A stretch of DNA of 64,000 bases from Gracilaria domingensis (taxonomy: Eukaryota; Rhodophyta; Florideophyceae; Gracilariales; Gracilariaceae), in assembly GCA_022539475.1 (NCBI GenBank), contig VCMS01000115.1:62001-126000 (forward strand), read 5' to 3'. Positions 1 to 8,771 of this stretch are shown here, in pieces; position 1 is the stretch's first letter, and each line of letters starts with the position of its first letter. A model generated the notes under the pieces. That model did not search any database, was not told the origin of the DNA, and was given only the letters and a program-made list of their open reading frames with translations. Position numbers and translations under genes: made by a program.

Positions 1-2
1 TC

Positions 3-39
3 GCGTCCCTCGCGCTGCACCACGTGCAGCTGCACCTCA

Positions 40-85
<46 letters not shown>

Positions 86-434
86 CAGCGCGCTGCGCGC
101 GCACGGCGCGTCGGCGCCATCGCCCGCCGCCGCCGCCGCCAGCGGCACGCCGCTGTCCGCGTGCACGCGCGCCGCGCGCGGCGCCGACGCCGACGCCACC
201 AGCGTGCCGGACATCCAGATGGAGTCTGCGTACCGCATCGGGCGCTACACGCCGGCCGAGCGCCGCGTGCGCCTGCAGCGCTACCGCGAGAAGCGCGCGC
301 AGCGCAACTACAACCGCCGCGTCAAGTACGACTGCCGCAAGCTCATTGCCGACAAGCGCCGCCGCGTGCAGGGCCGCTTCGTCAAGCGCGAGCACGAGCT
401 GCAGCTGGCGCGCCAGGCCGAGCAGACGCCCACC

Positions 435-471
<37 letters not shown>

Positions 472-608
472 ACCCGCACCCGCACCCGCACCCGCACCTG
501 CACCCGCACCGCGCCGCCGCGCCGCCGCCGCCGCCGCCGCCGCCCGCGCTGTGTGACGCCGCCGCCGTTGAGGTGCACGACATGCTGCCGCTGGAGCACT
601 TTCGGTGA
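3..608 (+). CDS. CCT-domain protein, 5' partial
   Basis: The reading frame is open from the window edge, so the N-terminus is missing; it ends at TGA 606-608. In order the protein shows a run of 14 glutamines from (CAG)14 at 42-83, an alanine-rich linker, then a CCT motif (about nt 229-384): an arginine/lysine-rich stretch beginning RIGRYTPAERR and continuing through KRAQRNYNRRVKYDCRK. This is the conserved C-terminal DNA/NF-Y-binding module of CONSTANS, TOC1 and related plant and algal regulators. After it come proline runs and a Pro-His repeat. No B-box or receiver domain is visible, but those lie N-terminal in the family and would be off the window. Role: probable nuclear transcription regulator. 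GTGAGT directly after the last sense codon could act as a splice donor, but the in-frame TGA inside it and the A-rich signal 55 nt further on favour a true 3' end. Confidence 0.8.
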
Positions 609-657
609 GTTTTGTGTTTTGGCGCGCGCCTCTGTAACAGTACGTATCTGTCTATCT

Positions 658-670
658 CTTAATAATAAAA
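658..670 (+). terminator. putative 3' processing signal of the CCT gene
   Basis: The sequence TTAATAATAAAAC is the only A-rich, AATAAA-like stretch in this GC-rich gap and lies about 50 nt after the stop. A comparable TGTGATAAAA follows the cysteine synthase gene (2118-2127), and the same string overlaps the stop of the 3634-4296 gene. Function is inferred from position only. Confidence 0.35.
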
Positions 671-752
671 CGCGCGCCGCCGCCCCCCCCGCGACGTCAT
701 CTCCGCCCCCCCTCCCCCCTCCCGCCCGCATCTGCGCCGTTGATCCGCGACC

Positions 753-2008
753 ATGAGCCTCCCCGTGCACCCGTTCCCGCCCCGCCGCGTGCTCGCCGAC
801 AACGTCTACGACGGCATCGTCGACGCCATCGGCAACACCCCCCTCATCAAGCTGCAGCGCCTCGCGCGACACCGGCTGCGCCATCTACGGCAAGGCCGAG
901 TTCATGAACCCCGGCGGCTCCGTCAAGGCGCGCGCCGCGCTGTACCTCATCCGCGACGCCGAGCGCCGCGGGCTGCTCACGCCCGGCCAGCGCGGCACCA
1001 TCGTGGAGTCCACGGCCGGCAACACCGGCATCAGCCTCGCGCAGATCGCGCGCGCGCGCGGCTACCGCTGCGTCATCGTCATCCCGTCCTCGCAGTCGCA
1101 GCAGAAGAAGGACGCGCTGCGCTACGCCGGCGCGCAGCTGGTGCAGGTGGCGCCCAAGCCGTACAGCAACCCCAACAACTACGTCAAGTTTGGCAAGCGG
1201 CTGGCCAAGCTGCTCGGCGCCGTGTACACCAACCAGTTTGACAACGTTGCCAACCGCGAGGCGCACGTCGCCACCACCGGCCCGGAGATCTGGGCGCAGC
1301 TGCGCGGCAAGCTGCACGCCTTCAGCTGCGCGGTCGGCACGGGCGGCACGCTGGCGGGCACCGCGCACTACCTGCGCAGCGTGAGCGACGGCGTCAAGAT
1401 CGCGCTCACCGACCCGCGCGGCGCCAAGCTGGTGCGCTACTACCGCGACGGCGAGCTGCGCGCCGAGGGCGACTCCATCACGGAGGGCATTGGGCAGGGC
1501 CGCGTGACGGCCAACCTGGAGGGCTTCACGCCCGACTACGCGTTCGAGATCGGCGACGAAGAGGTACGTGCGCGTTGCTTACGTCACGCGACGGCGCGAC
1601 GGCTGATGACGTTTTGCGCGCGAGTAGTAGCGGTGTTGCGCGTGCACTGACTGACTATAAGCGAGAGTTTTGCCTGACTGTGACAACGATGCAACCGGCT
1701 ACTAGGCGCTGGACGTGGTTTACAAACTGATGCAGGAGGAGGGCCTCTGTCTGGGCACTTCGTCCGGCATCAACGTGGCCGGCGCCATGCGCGTGGCACG
1801 GCAGCTGGGGCCGGGGCACACGGTGGTGACGGTGCTGTGCGACCTCGGCACGCGCTACGCGGACAAAATGTTCAACCTACAGTTTCTAAGCGAGCAGCAG
1901 CTGCCGCAGCCGCAGTGGCTCGCCGACGGGCTGTGCGCCGAGGTGCGCGACGCGGTGGCGCGCGCCACCGTGCCCGACGAGCAGGCGGCGGCCGAGCAGA
2001 AGGCCAAC

Positions 2009-2048
<40 letters not shown>

Positions 2049-2071
2049 AGGCGGCGGCGGCGCGACGCTGA
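753..2071 (+). CDS. cysK: Cysteine synthase (O-acetylserine thiol-lyase), with one intron and an apparent frameshift
   Basis: PLP enzyme making cysteine from O-acetylserine and sulfide. The start at 753 (M-S-L-P-V-H) leads into IGNTPLIKLQRLA, typical of the family. At about 866-868 the frame must change: the enzyme continues in another frame as DTGCAIYGKAEFMNPGGSVKAR-like sequence carrying the PLP lysine (codon 925-927). A GC dinucleotide missing from a GCGCGC run would explain it. The TAGNTGI substrate loop (about 1015) and GTGGTLAG phosphate-binding loop (about 1339) are intact. A GTACGT...CTACTAG intron at 1564-1705 (142 nt, phase 0) joins GDEE to ALDVVYKLMQEEGLCLG. The C-terminus ends in a polyalanine run coded by GCG repeats. 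No transit peptide is evident. The family call is very secure; whether the frame break is a real mutation or a sequencing error is open. It is convergent with NDUFV2, 97 bp apart. Confidence 0.92.
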
Positions 2072-2168
2072 GCGTTGCGCGTGTGCGGTTGTGTTGCTGG
2101 CGACTTTTTGCTTGTTGTGTGATAAAACAGAACGCGCGCGCAGCGCGCAGCGCGCAGCGCGTTGAGGG

Positions 2169-2933
2169 TTAGTTTCGTGGCGGCGGCGGCGCCTGCGCCT
2201 TCTTCAAGGCGTGCAGATCGCGGCAGGGCGGGGGCTCGGGCTGCGAGGTGAGGGTGGTGCGGCCCTGCGGGCCCTCGCAGCCGTTGCGGTCGATCTGCGG
2301 GCCGATGCGCGGCTGCCTGCCGGCCTGCAGGTCGGAGAGCACGGCGGTGACGGACTGCGGGGTGAGGTCCTCGTAAAAATGGTCGTTGATCTGCACCATG
2401 GGCGCGTTGACGCACGCGCCGAGGCACTCGACCTCCATGAGGTGGAACAGGCCGTCCGGCGTGTCGGCGCCCACGCCGACGCCCAGCTGCTTCTTGCACG
2501 CGTCGAGAATGTCGTAGCCGCCGCGCAGCATGCACGGCGTGGTGGTGCACACCTGCACGTTGAGCGCGCCGATCTTCTCGCGGTTGAACATGGTGTAGAA
2601 GCTGGCGACCTCGTACACGCGGATGGGCGGCATGGCCAGCACGGCGGCCACCTTGTTCATGGCGGACAGCGGCAGCCAGCCGCCGTTCTGGCGCTGCGCG
2701 AGGTCGAGCAGCGGGATGACGGCGGAGGCGGCGTAGTTGCGCGGGAAGCGCTTGAGGATGGCGCGGATGGCGGCGTAGTTGCGGTCGGTGAACTCGAACG
2801 GCGTGTCGTGCGTGTTGTGCGCCGCGTCGCGGTGCACGTTGAGCGCCGCGGCGAACGGCCGCGCGCCGGCCGCGGCCGCGCGGGAGGCGCGCGCCGCGGC
2901 GAGCGCGTGCGAGACGCGCGCGACGAGCGACAT
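2169..2933 (-). CDS. NDUFV2: NADH dehydrogenase 24 kDa subunit, mitochondrial complex I
   Basis: 254 residues. An Ala/Arg-rich N-terminus (about residues 1-30) looks like a mitochondrial presequence. The thioredoxin-like 2Fe-2S domain follows. The four cluster ligands are visible as C129 and C134 (VCTTTPC) and C170 and C174 (ECLGAC), the spacing of NuoE/NDUFV2. Signature stretches include [12 protein letters not shown] and [16 protein letters not shown]. The protein accepts or stores electrons beside the FMN site of the 51 kDa subunit in the peripheral arm of complex I. It is a single exon of normal length, with a proline-rich C-terminal tail. Its 5' side faces the 3634 gene across a 700 bp divergent intergenic region. 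Confidence 0.95.
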   Translation of the reverse strand: MSLVARVSHALAAARASRAAAAGARPFAAALNVHRDAAHNTHDTPFEFTDRNYAAIRAILKRFPRNYAASAVIPLLDLAQRQNGGWLPLSAMNKVAAVLAMPPIRVYEVASFYTMFNREKIGALNVQVCTTTPCMLRGGYDILDACKKQLGVGVGADTPDGLFHLMEVECLGACVNAPMVQINDHFYEDLTPQSVTAVLSDLQAGRQPRIGPQIDRNGCEGPQGRTTLTSQPEPPPCRDLHALKKAQAPPPPRN

Positions 2934-3633
2934 TTGTGGCGTGGCGGGCGGCGGGCGGCGGGTGGCGCGCGATGCGGTCGGCGGCGGCTGCAGGAGCGCT
3001 GCCGCGGCGCTTGGCGCCTTGTGCTAATCCGCCTCGGATCGGCGCGCGGCTGGTGGCGAGAGCGCTCTCTCCTTCACTGTTCCACGCCGGCCACGTTGGC
3101 CGCCACGCCGGCCACGCCGGCCACGCCGGCCACGCTGGCCACGAACGCCACGCCCGCCACGGCGCCCAGCGCATCCACGCGCTGCGCGTCATCATCGTCA
3201 TCACCGATCGCCGCCGCCGCCAGCGCTGTGCGCGCTGGTCAGCGCGCCCACGGCGCACGCGTTGCACAAGGAGCGGCGTGTACGACGCCACGCGCGCGCG
3301 CGGCTCCGCTCCGTGCGCCACGCGCGCGCGCGCGCGCGCGCGAACACGTCATGCGCCGCGGCCAGCGCGTGACGGGCGCGCCGCGCTGCGCCGCGCCCGC
3401 GGGGGACAGTCTGTCGTGCGCGCGGCGCGCGCCATTTATAAGCGCCGCGCGCGCGCGCGCGCCCCCCCCCCCCCCGCCCGCTCACCCGTTACGTCCCGCG
3501 CTTCGCTCTCGCGCCCGGCCTGCCTGCCTCCGCTCCCGCGCCGCCAGCACCGACGCCACTCGCAACCGCCCCCCTTTTTCCTTCTCCTTCCCGCCCTTCC
3601 CCGCCCGCTTCCCCACCACTTGCACTGTGTACA
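2934..3633. promoter_or_regulatory. Divergent intergenic region between NDUFV2 and the 3634 gene
   Basis: There is no convincing gene here. It holds a 9-bp minisatellite of the type GCCGGCCAC (about 3083-3142, at least five imperfect units), alternating CG runs (3323-3341 and around 3450), and a poly-C tract near 3463. A TATA-like TTTATAA at 3435-3441 points to the plus-strand gene starting at 3634. Both genes probably take their promoters from this region. Confidence 0.5.
3435..3441 (+). promoter_or_regulatory. TATA-like element
   Basis: TTTATAA in otherwise almost AT-free DNA, about 195 nt upstream of the ATG at 3634. It is the only AT-rich box in the interval, which supports a promoter role. 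The distance would imply a 5' UTR of about 160 nt. Confidence 0.4.
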
Positions 3634-4296
3634 ATGAACTCGCTCAGCGGCGTCAAGCGCGCGCGCGCGGACGGCGAGGTGCTGCCCGTGTACGGCGGCG
3701 CGCCGTTCGCGCATGGCGCGCCGCTGCGCGTGCACAAGCGCGCGCGCCGGGCGCTGGGCGAGCCGCGCGCGCCCGAGCTGCTGGCGCTGCTGCGCGCCGA
3801 CCGCGACGCGGCGCGGCGCTTCGGCGCGCGCGCGGCGTTCCTGTCGGCGCTGGGCGCGCCGGACGCGCTGGTGCTGGGCATGCTGCCGCTGCTGCGCGGC
3901 GACGCCGGCGCGCTGCTGAGCATCCTGGACCTCAACTCGTTCCAGCGCAACATTGTGGCGCTCATCGACGACTACCGCGCGCGCGGCGTGGGCATGACGG
4001 CGCTCAACGTGCGCGGGCACGCGTTCTGCGCGGGCGACAAGCCGCTGGTGCTGGGCAGCTTTGCGTCCGCCTACGCGCACCACGCGGTGGCGTGCGCGCT
4101 GGTGCACTACGTGGCCAACTCGCTGTTCCGCGCGCAGCGGCGCGTGTCCATCAACGTGCTGAGCGGCGGCGGCGTGCGCGACGTGCTCATTGCCGAGTGG
4201 TGCAACATGTACAAGCTCAAGACGCGCGTCACGCCGCCGCAGCTGGTGTTTGTGCACTGCGAGTCGCGCGTCTTTCTCATCCCCATTGTGGTGTGA
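3634..4296 (+). CDS. Unrecognised 220-residue protein
   Basis: Single exon, ATG at 3634, TGA at 4294-4296, with the same extreme third-position GC use as its neighbours, so it is likely a real host gene. The N-terminus has basic patches (VKRARADG, VHKRARRALG) that could act as nuclear localisation signals. The middle is alanine/leucine-rich and helical (LLALLRADRDAARRF, DALVLGMLPLLRGDAGALLSILDLNSFQRNIVALIDDYR). The C-terminal half (INVLSGGGVRDVLIAEWCNMYKL, ending in hydrophobic FLIPIVV) suggests a small alpha/beta fold. I recognise no family or catalytic motif. It is convergent with TAF13 (122 bp apart). The TGTGATAAAA string overlaps its stop. Confidence 0.7.
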   Translation: MNSLSGVKRARADGEVLPVYGGAPFAHGAPLRVHKRARRALGEPRAPELLALLRADRDAARRFGARAAFLSALGAPDALVLGMLPLLRGDAGALLSILDLNSFQRNIVALIDDYRARGVGMTALNVRGHAFCAGDKPLVLGSFASAYAHHAVACALVHYVANSLFRAQRRVSINVLSGGGVRDVLIAEWCNMYKLKTRVTPPQLVFVHCESRVFLIPIVV

Positions 4297-4418
4297 TAAA
4301 AAAAAACGCAAAACATACAGCCGCTGTTCGTTTTTGTTCTTTTTTTTGTTTACACACCAGAGAGCGCTGCCGTGGCGCGCGCTCTCCCCAAGTACCGACG
4401 GTACCGTTTGGTACGCGC

Positions 4419-5010
4419 TTACGCGCCGCCCTTCGACACCTCCTCCGCGTTGAGCGCCGTCGCCTTCTTGATCTCCGCCTTCATCTCCAGCAGGTAGCGC
4501 ACGCGGTTGAGCCGCCGCGTGTCGCGCCGGATCACGTACATCACGTCCATCAGGTCCGCGCGCTCGCGCTTGTTGCACAGCGCCACCTCCGTGCTCTGCA
4601 CCCGCGCCCGCCGCGCACCGCGCTCAGCCAGCCAGTCAGTCAGTCCGTCGCTCGCTCGCTCGCTCGCTCGCTCGCCCGCCCGCTCGCTGCAGTCGCACAC
4701 GTACCTTTGCGTTGAGCGCCGCCATGTACTCGAGCACGATCTCCTCCATGAGCTTGACCGACTCGGCGCGCGGGCTCTGGCTGTCGCCAAAGCCGCTCAT
4801 CATCTGCCGCACTGCGCGCGCAAACATTCACTCGCGGCGGTCAGCGCTCCGCCGAACGCGCGTGCGTGCGCGCGTGCGTGCGTGCGTGCGTGCGTGCGGC
4901 GCATACGCATACTCACATTCGCCCGAGAAGATGCGCGGCAGCGCCAGCTGACGACTGGTTTGGTCGTCGCCCGCCGCGTGCGCGGCCGGCTGCGGAGGCG
5001 GCGGCGTCAT
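4419..5010 (-). CDS. TAF13: TFIID subunit TAF13, three exons
   Basis: Spliced from exon 1 (5010-4917), exon 2 (4811-4705) and exon 3 (4595-4419); introns are GTGAGT...GCGCAG and GTACGT...TGCAG. The joined product is 125 residues, the usual size for TAF13. The joined FSGELRQMMSGFGD followed by SPRAESVKLMEEIVLEYM matches the start of the TAF13 histone fold. Exon 3 supplies RADLMDVMYVIRRDTRRLNRVRYLL, the conserved second half. TAF13 pairs with TAF11 through histone folds inside TFIID, near TBP. The N-terminus is a short Pro/Ala-rich extension. The introns are only 105 and 109 nt and are filled largely with a GTGC-type and a CGCT-type microsatellite. It is divergent from the ATAD5-like gene. Confidence 0.92.
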
Positions 5011-5364
5011 CTTCGCTGCGCGGCTCGCTCACACTTTTCGGCGCGCGCCGCGCGCCGAGCGCCGCCGCCGCCGCCCTTTTGCTTGGAGCGGCGCAGCCTC
5101 CACGCAGCGCGCCGCGCAGCGCGCCGCGCGCCTGCTTACAGCCGCTTACTGCGCCGCCGCCGCCGAATTCCCGCCAAAACGAAGCGCAACCGAAAGCGAA
5201 GCGCGTCCGCGCGCGCGCGCGCGCGCGCGCGCGCGCGCCTCCTCTCGCCGCGCCGCTCGCGCGCGCCCCGCCGCGCCGTACCGCCGCTACCTCCTCCCGC
5301 GCCCCGCCCGCCGTTCCGCCGCGCCGCCGTTCGCCGCCGCCGCCGTTCGCCGCCGCCGCCCCGC
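5011..5364. promoter_or_regulatory. Divergent promoter region TAF13 / ATAD5-like, with a (CG)n tract
   Basis: 354 bp between two start codons. It contains an uninterrupted alternating CG run of about 31 nt at 5208-5238, several CCG trinucleotide runs and no TATA box. Alternating CG of this length is a classic Z-DNA-prone sequence; a regulatory role is inferred from position only. Confidence 0.4.
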
Positions 5365-8052
5365 ATGGCGCCCAAGCACGCGCTGCCCACCGCCGCCAAG
5401 CCGCCCAAGCGCCGCCGCCGCCAGGCCTCCGTGCGCGCCTTCTTCGCGCCGCAGCCGCCGCCGCCGCCAAAGCTGCCAAAGCTGCCAAAGCCGCCCGAGC
5501 CGCCGTCGCCGCCGTGCGTCTCCTCCTCCTCCCCGTCGCCCCCCTCGTCGCAGCAGCCCGCCGCAGCCCCCGACCGCATCGCTGCCGCAGCGCCGCCACC
5601 GCCGCCGCCGTTCGCGCCCGTCTGTTTGGCCGCAGCCGTCGATGTGCCGCCGGCGCCCGCCCAGCCACAGCCCGTCTTGCGCGTCGCCGTCGCCGTCGTC
5701 GCCGTTGACGTGCCGCCTGCGCGCCCGTCTGCCCCGGCGCCAGCGCCCGCGCCCGCGCCCACCCCAGCGTCCCGGACGCCCACGCGCTCCTCGATGCGTC
5801 TGCGCAGCGCGTCGCAGCGCGCCGCCGCCGCCGCCGACCAGTCGCCGCACGAGCAGCCGCACACCATTGTCATCGACTCGGACTGCGACACCAAGCCATC
5901 GTCCGCCACGCCTTCCCCGCTCGCCGTCGAGTCCGACGACGATTCCGAGCGTCCGATCTCTCGCCTGTCGCGTCGCAACCGCAGCAAGCTGTCCAAACGC
6001 CCCAACAGCGCGCCCGCTTTCACAGCGTCCTCGCTGCATCCCTTCTTCAACCGACAAAAGCCCGCGCCGCCCGCGCCGTCGCGCAACTCGCCCGCAGACG
6101 CCGCTGCTCCCAATGCGCGCCCGTCGCCGCCGCTGCCGCCGCCGCCGAAGAAGAAGCTGCACCCGTTCTTTACCGCTACTGCTGCCGCGCTAAGCTCCGC
6201 CAAGGAGCGATCCAAACCGGCAAAACCGCCGTTGCCGCTCCTTGATGCCTGGCATTGCCCATCTGCCACCATCCACGTCAATCATGCGCCGCCAAGCCAG
6301 CCGTGGCGCCTAAAGCCTCAGCTCGCTTTGCCCCCGCCACACGACTTCGTAGCGGATGCGAATGCTTTTACGCAGCCTCCAGCTGCAGCAGCGACAAACC
6401 TCTCTCCGGCGGGTCAACCCTCTTCGCAGCCTTGTGCACCATTCCAAGTCGTGCAGCATGCTTCCAAAAACACCGACCTCTGGGCAGAGTTCTACAAGAA
6501 GGACAGTCGAATCGATGTCATTAACGGCTCCGCCATCAAGCAACTGGTAGACTGGCTCCGCAAATGGTACGAACCGCCAGAAGAAAGCGTCAGTGATTCC
6601 GATGCCGAATCCACAGACAGTTACTTCGTCGCCGAGTCTGACGACAAGGAGCGCGTCGCCGTCATTACGGGTGATACAGGTTGTGGAAAGTCCACTGTCA
6701 TTGCCACAGCTGCCCGTCACGTCGGGCTTTCCGTTCTAGAGATTAACGCATCAACATGTCGCACCGGGAAAAAGATTCGCGAAATCATCGGCGATGCGCT
6801 CAGTACTCACAGAGTAACCCATGGACGCTTCAAGCTTTCGTCGACCAAACGGAGCAAGCCCAAAGAAAGGACCCTCATTGTCTTTGAAGATGTTGATCAA
6901 CTGCAGGATGATGAGAAAGGCTTCTGGACTACTTTCCAAAAACTTGCTGCCTCGGGAGATTGTCGACGTCCCATAGTATGCACAGCCACCACCTTCAGCT
7001 CGAAGATGCGCCATATTTTTGCTGAGGTCAAGCCACCGATGGAAGCTGACATGCAACGCCTGTTTATTAGTACAAGAGTGGACCAGGCGTTAAACCCCCC
7101 TCCCCTACCGTACAAGCATATATGCTTTTTGAAAAGAACCGATCGTCAATCCTTGGCCGTATTGGCCCGTGTGAGCGGCTCCGAAGCCGTGAAGACTGTT
7201 GTTGACATGGAGGAGTGCTTGGCCCTCTTGTGTCGAAATGACACGAGAAGAGCCTTAAATCTACTTCAGTTCTGGGGTTCATCCGGCTTGGTCATTCCAC
7301 GTTTCGAAAAGGAGGAAATCTGTGAGGGGAAGGGCTCGGCGAGACGACTCATAGAAACCCAGGATCGAATTAGCTTAGGAGTCCTACAAGCTGTAGCCCA
7401 CGAGTTTGTCACATCGTTCCTCTTTCAATGGGGGTCACGTAACTTTTCGATCAAGATATTGCAGTCGCCGGGACCGCTCAAACCAGGTTCTACGGATACC
7501 TCTTGTTCAGAGACTGCTGCGCTGGACTCATGGTCCGAGACTCTCGACACCCTCAGTTCAGCGGATATGCTTCGAGGTCACGCTCTAACGGAGAAACAGG
7601 ACAGAAGCATGGCTTCAAATGGCAATGGCGATATTCTGTGCATGCATTCCGATCTGGAGGGACTTCTCGTGCAAGCCGAAGAATTAGACATTGCCGCGAC
7701 TCGATTCTCGGCGAAATACTTATTGTGCGCACATGGTGCGCAGCAACTCCGGGATATTTCTCAGGACGCGATTGGAGGCGTTTTGTCAGTGACACATCAA
7801 ACACCTTTAAACATACCCTGCGCCCGCCGCCCAATAGTAACCGAATACATCCCAATACTGAGAACCATGGCTGTGCAGTACGAAAGAGAACATGCGCGGG
7901 ATAAGGGCAGCCGGGAAGGAGACCGATTCGCGCGACGAACTAGATCGCGTTCGAGAAGGGAAGGATTCTCAGCACTAGATCTTGATCCTGAAACCATCTC
8001 AACATTGAGGAAGACGTCAATACGAATTCGCAAAGAATCTTTGAAACCATAG
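5365..8052 (+). CDS. ATAD5/ELG1-type RFC-like large subunit (PCNA unloader)
   Basis: 895 residues in one exon. I chose the ATG at 5365 because it places a basic patch and a textbook PCNA-interacting box, QASVRAFF (residues 20-27), at the N-terminus. Two further HPFF motifs follow (LHPFFNRQ, LHPFFTA). Residues 30-350 are Pro/Ser/Ala-rich and disordered. The AAA+ module has Walker A GDTGCGKST (436-444), the family-typical LEINASTCRTGKKI just after it, and Walker B LIVFEDVD (504-511). This combination is that of ATAD5/Elg1, which with RFC2-5 removes PCNA from DNA after replication; the low-complexity N-terminus with several PCNA-binding motifs fits. The C-terminal half is divergent. GC content drops strongly after about nt 6300 within the same exon. 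RFC1 and CTF18 are the alternatives, but no BRCT domain is seen. Confidence 0.85.
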   Translation: MAPKHALPTAAKPPKRRRRQASVRAFFAPQPPPPPKLPKLPKPPEPPSPPCVSSSSPSPPSSQQPAAAPDRIAAAAPPPPPPFAPVCLAAAVDVPPAPAQPQPVLRVAVAVVAVDVPPARPSAPAPAPAPAPTPASRTPTRSSMRLRSASQRAAAAADQSPHEQPHTIVIDSDCDTKPSSATPSPLAVESDDDSERPISRLSRRNRSKLSKRPNSAPAFTASSLHPFFNRQKPAPPAPSRNSPADAAAPNARPSPPLPPPPKKKLHPFFTATAAALSSAKERSKPAKPPLPLLDAWHCPSATIHVNHAPPSQPWRLKPQLALPPPHDFVADANAFTQPPAAAATNLSPAGQPSSQPCAPFQVVQHASKNTDLWAEFYKKDSRIDVINGSAIKQLVDWLRKWYEPPEESVSDSDAESTDSYFVAESDDKERVAVITGDTGCGKSTVIATAARHVGLSVLEINASTCRTGKKIREIIGDALSTHRVTHGRFKLSSTKRSKPKERTLIVFEDVDQLQDDEKGFWTTFQKLAASGDCRRPIVCTATTFSSKMRHIFAEVKPPMEADMQRLFISTRVDQALNPPPLPYKHICFLKRTDRQSLAVLARVSGSEAVKTVVDMEECLALLCRNDTRRALNLLQFWGSSGLVIPRFEKEEICEGKGSARRLIETQDRISLGVLQAVAHEFVTSFLFQWGSRNFSIKILQSPGPLKPGSTDTSCSETAALDSWSETLDTLSSADMLRGHALTEKQDRSMASNGNGDILCMHSDLEGLLVQAEELDIAATRFSAKYLLCAHGAQQLRDISQDAIGGVLSVTHQTPLNIPCARRPIVTEYIPILRTMAVQYEREHARDKGSREGDRFARRTRSRSRREGFSALDLDPETISTLRKTSIRIRKESLKP

Positions 8053-8554
8053 CGCTCCGTGTACATAAGAAAACTACCAAGGGTACGCTCGTATCTACCG
8101 TTGTACCTTGTTCTGGCTTTGTGGCGCTCAGCCCTTAAAAGGTCACGAAAAATCGTCACCTTTGAAAGGTGAGTTCTGAGCGAGATTGTCCAACGTTACT
8201 CCGCCAGTCTCATTTCTCCCAGCTTTTGTGACGTCACTCGTTTTACTTCACCCAGCTAGGGTGAAGCGAGACCAACTGAACGTGAGCTCACTTGTCATTG
8301 AAAGTTCACCTTGCAGGTTTATCCGTGAAGAACGGTTTTGCTTTCATGAATTTGCAAGAAAGTACAGTAGGCTCTGAACGCACATACCAGGGTACACACA
8401 CACTCTCTCTCTCTGTCGCGAAACACGTACGCTGATTCCTCGTACGCGCGGGGTTCGCAAAAGGCCCCAACATCTGTAACACCTCTACATCGTAGCCAAA
8501 GTCCACAAGCTTGCAGCCGTGCTACAGTCACTCGGCTACAACAAGAAAATGTAT
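8053..8554. other. Intergenic, nothing recognised
   Basis: About 500 bp downstream of the ATAD5-like gene with short unrelated open frames only. It contains a short TC run at 8401-8413. No RNA gene, repeat or promoter motif could be supported. Confidence 0.5.
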
Positions 8555-8750
8555 GGTACCGACGGTACATGCGGAGCGCCTTGTCGTGGTGTGCCCTTAG
8601 GAGACGGGCTCAGCCCGGTTTGGGCTCAGCCCGGTTTGGGCTCAGCCCGGGCTGGTGTGCCCTTAGGCGACGGGCTGAGCCCGGGTCGGGCTGAGCCCGT
8701 CGCCTAAGGGGCACACCACGACAAGACGCTCCGCATGTTCCGTTGGTATC
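8555..8750. mobile_element. Hairpin MITE with ~60-bp inverted arms
   Basis: The left arm starts GGTACCGACGGTACATGCGG and the right arm is its near-perfect inverse, ending CGCATGTTCCGTTGGTATC. The arms continue through TTGTCGTGGTGTGCCC and CGACGGGCTGAGCCCG on each side. The loop holds three direct copies of a GGGCTCAGCCCGGTTT unit, itself nearly palindromic. The whole 196 bp would fold into one long stem. No coding capacity. No clear target duplication is visible in the flanks, so the superfamily is unknown. Confidence 0.7.
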
Positions 8751-8771
8751 ACGTTTGCGGCTCAAGAAACC

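Noticed and set aside
3040-3240. Minus-strand frame with VAGVAGVAG-type repeats upstream of NDUFV2
   Set aside because: It is a translation of the 9-bp minisatellite, has no ATG, and a stop closes it at about 3225.
1855-3321. Very long minus-strand open frame (488 codons)
   Set aside because: High GC suppresses stops; it overlaps cysteine synthase and NDUFV2 in the wrong frame and has Arg/Ala-only composition.
4507-5364. N-terminal extension of the ATAD5-like ORF
   Set aside because: It would overlap the TAF13 exons antisense and is low-complexity Arg/Ala; the ATG at 5365 puts the PCNA box at the N-terminus.
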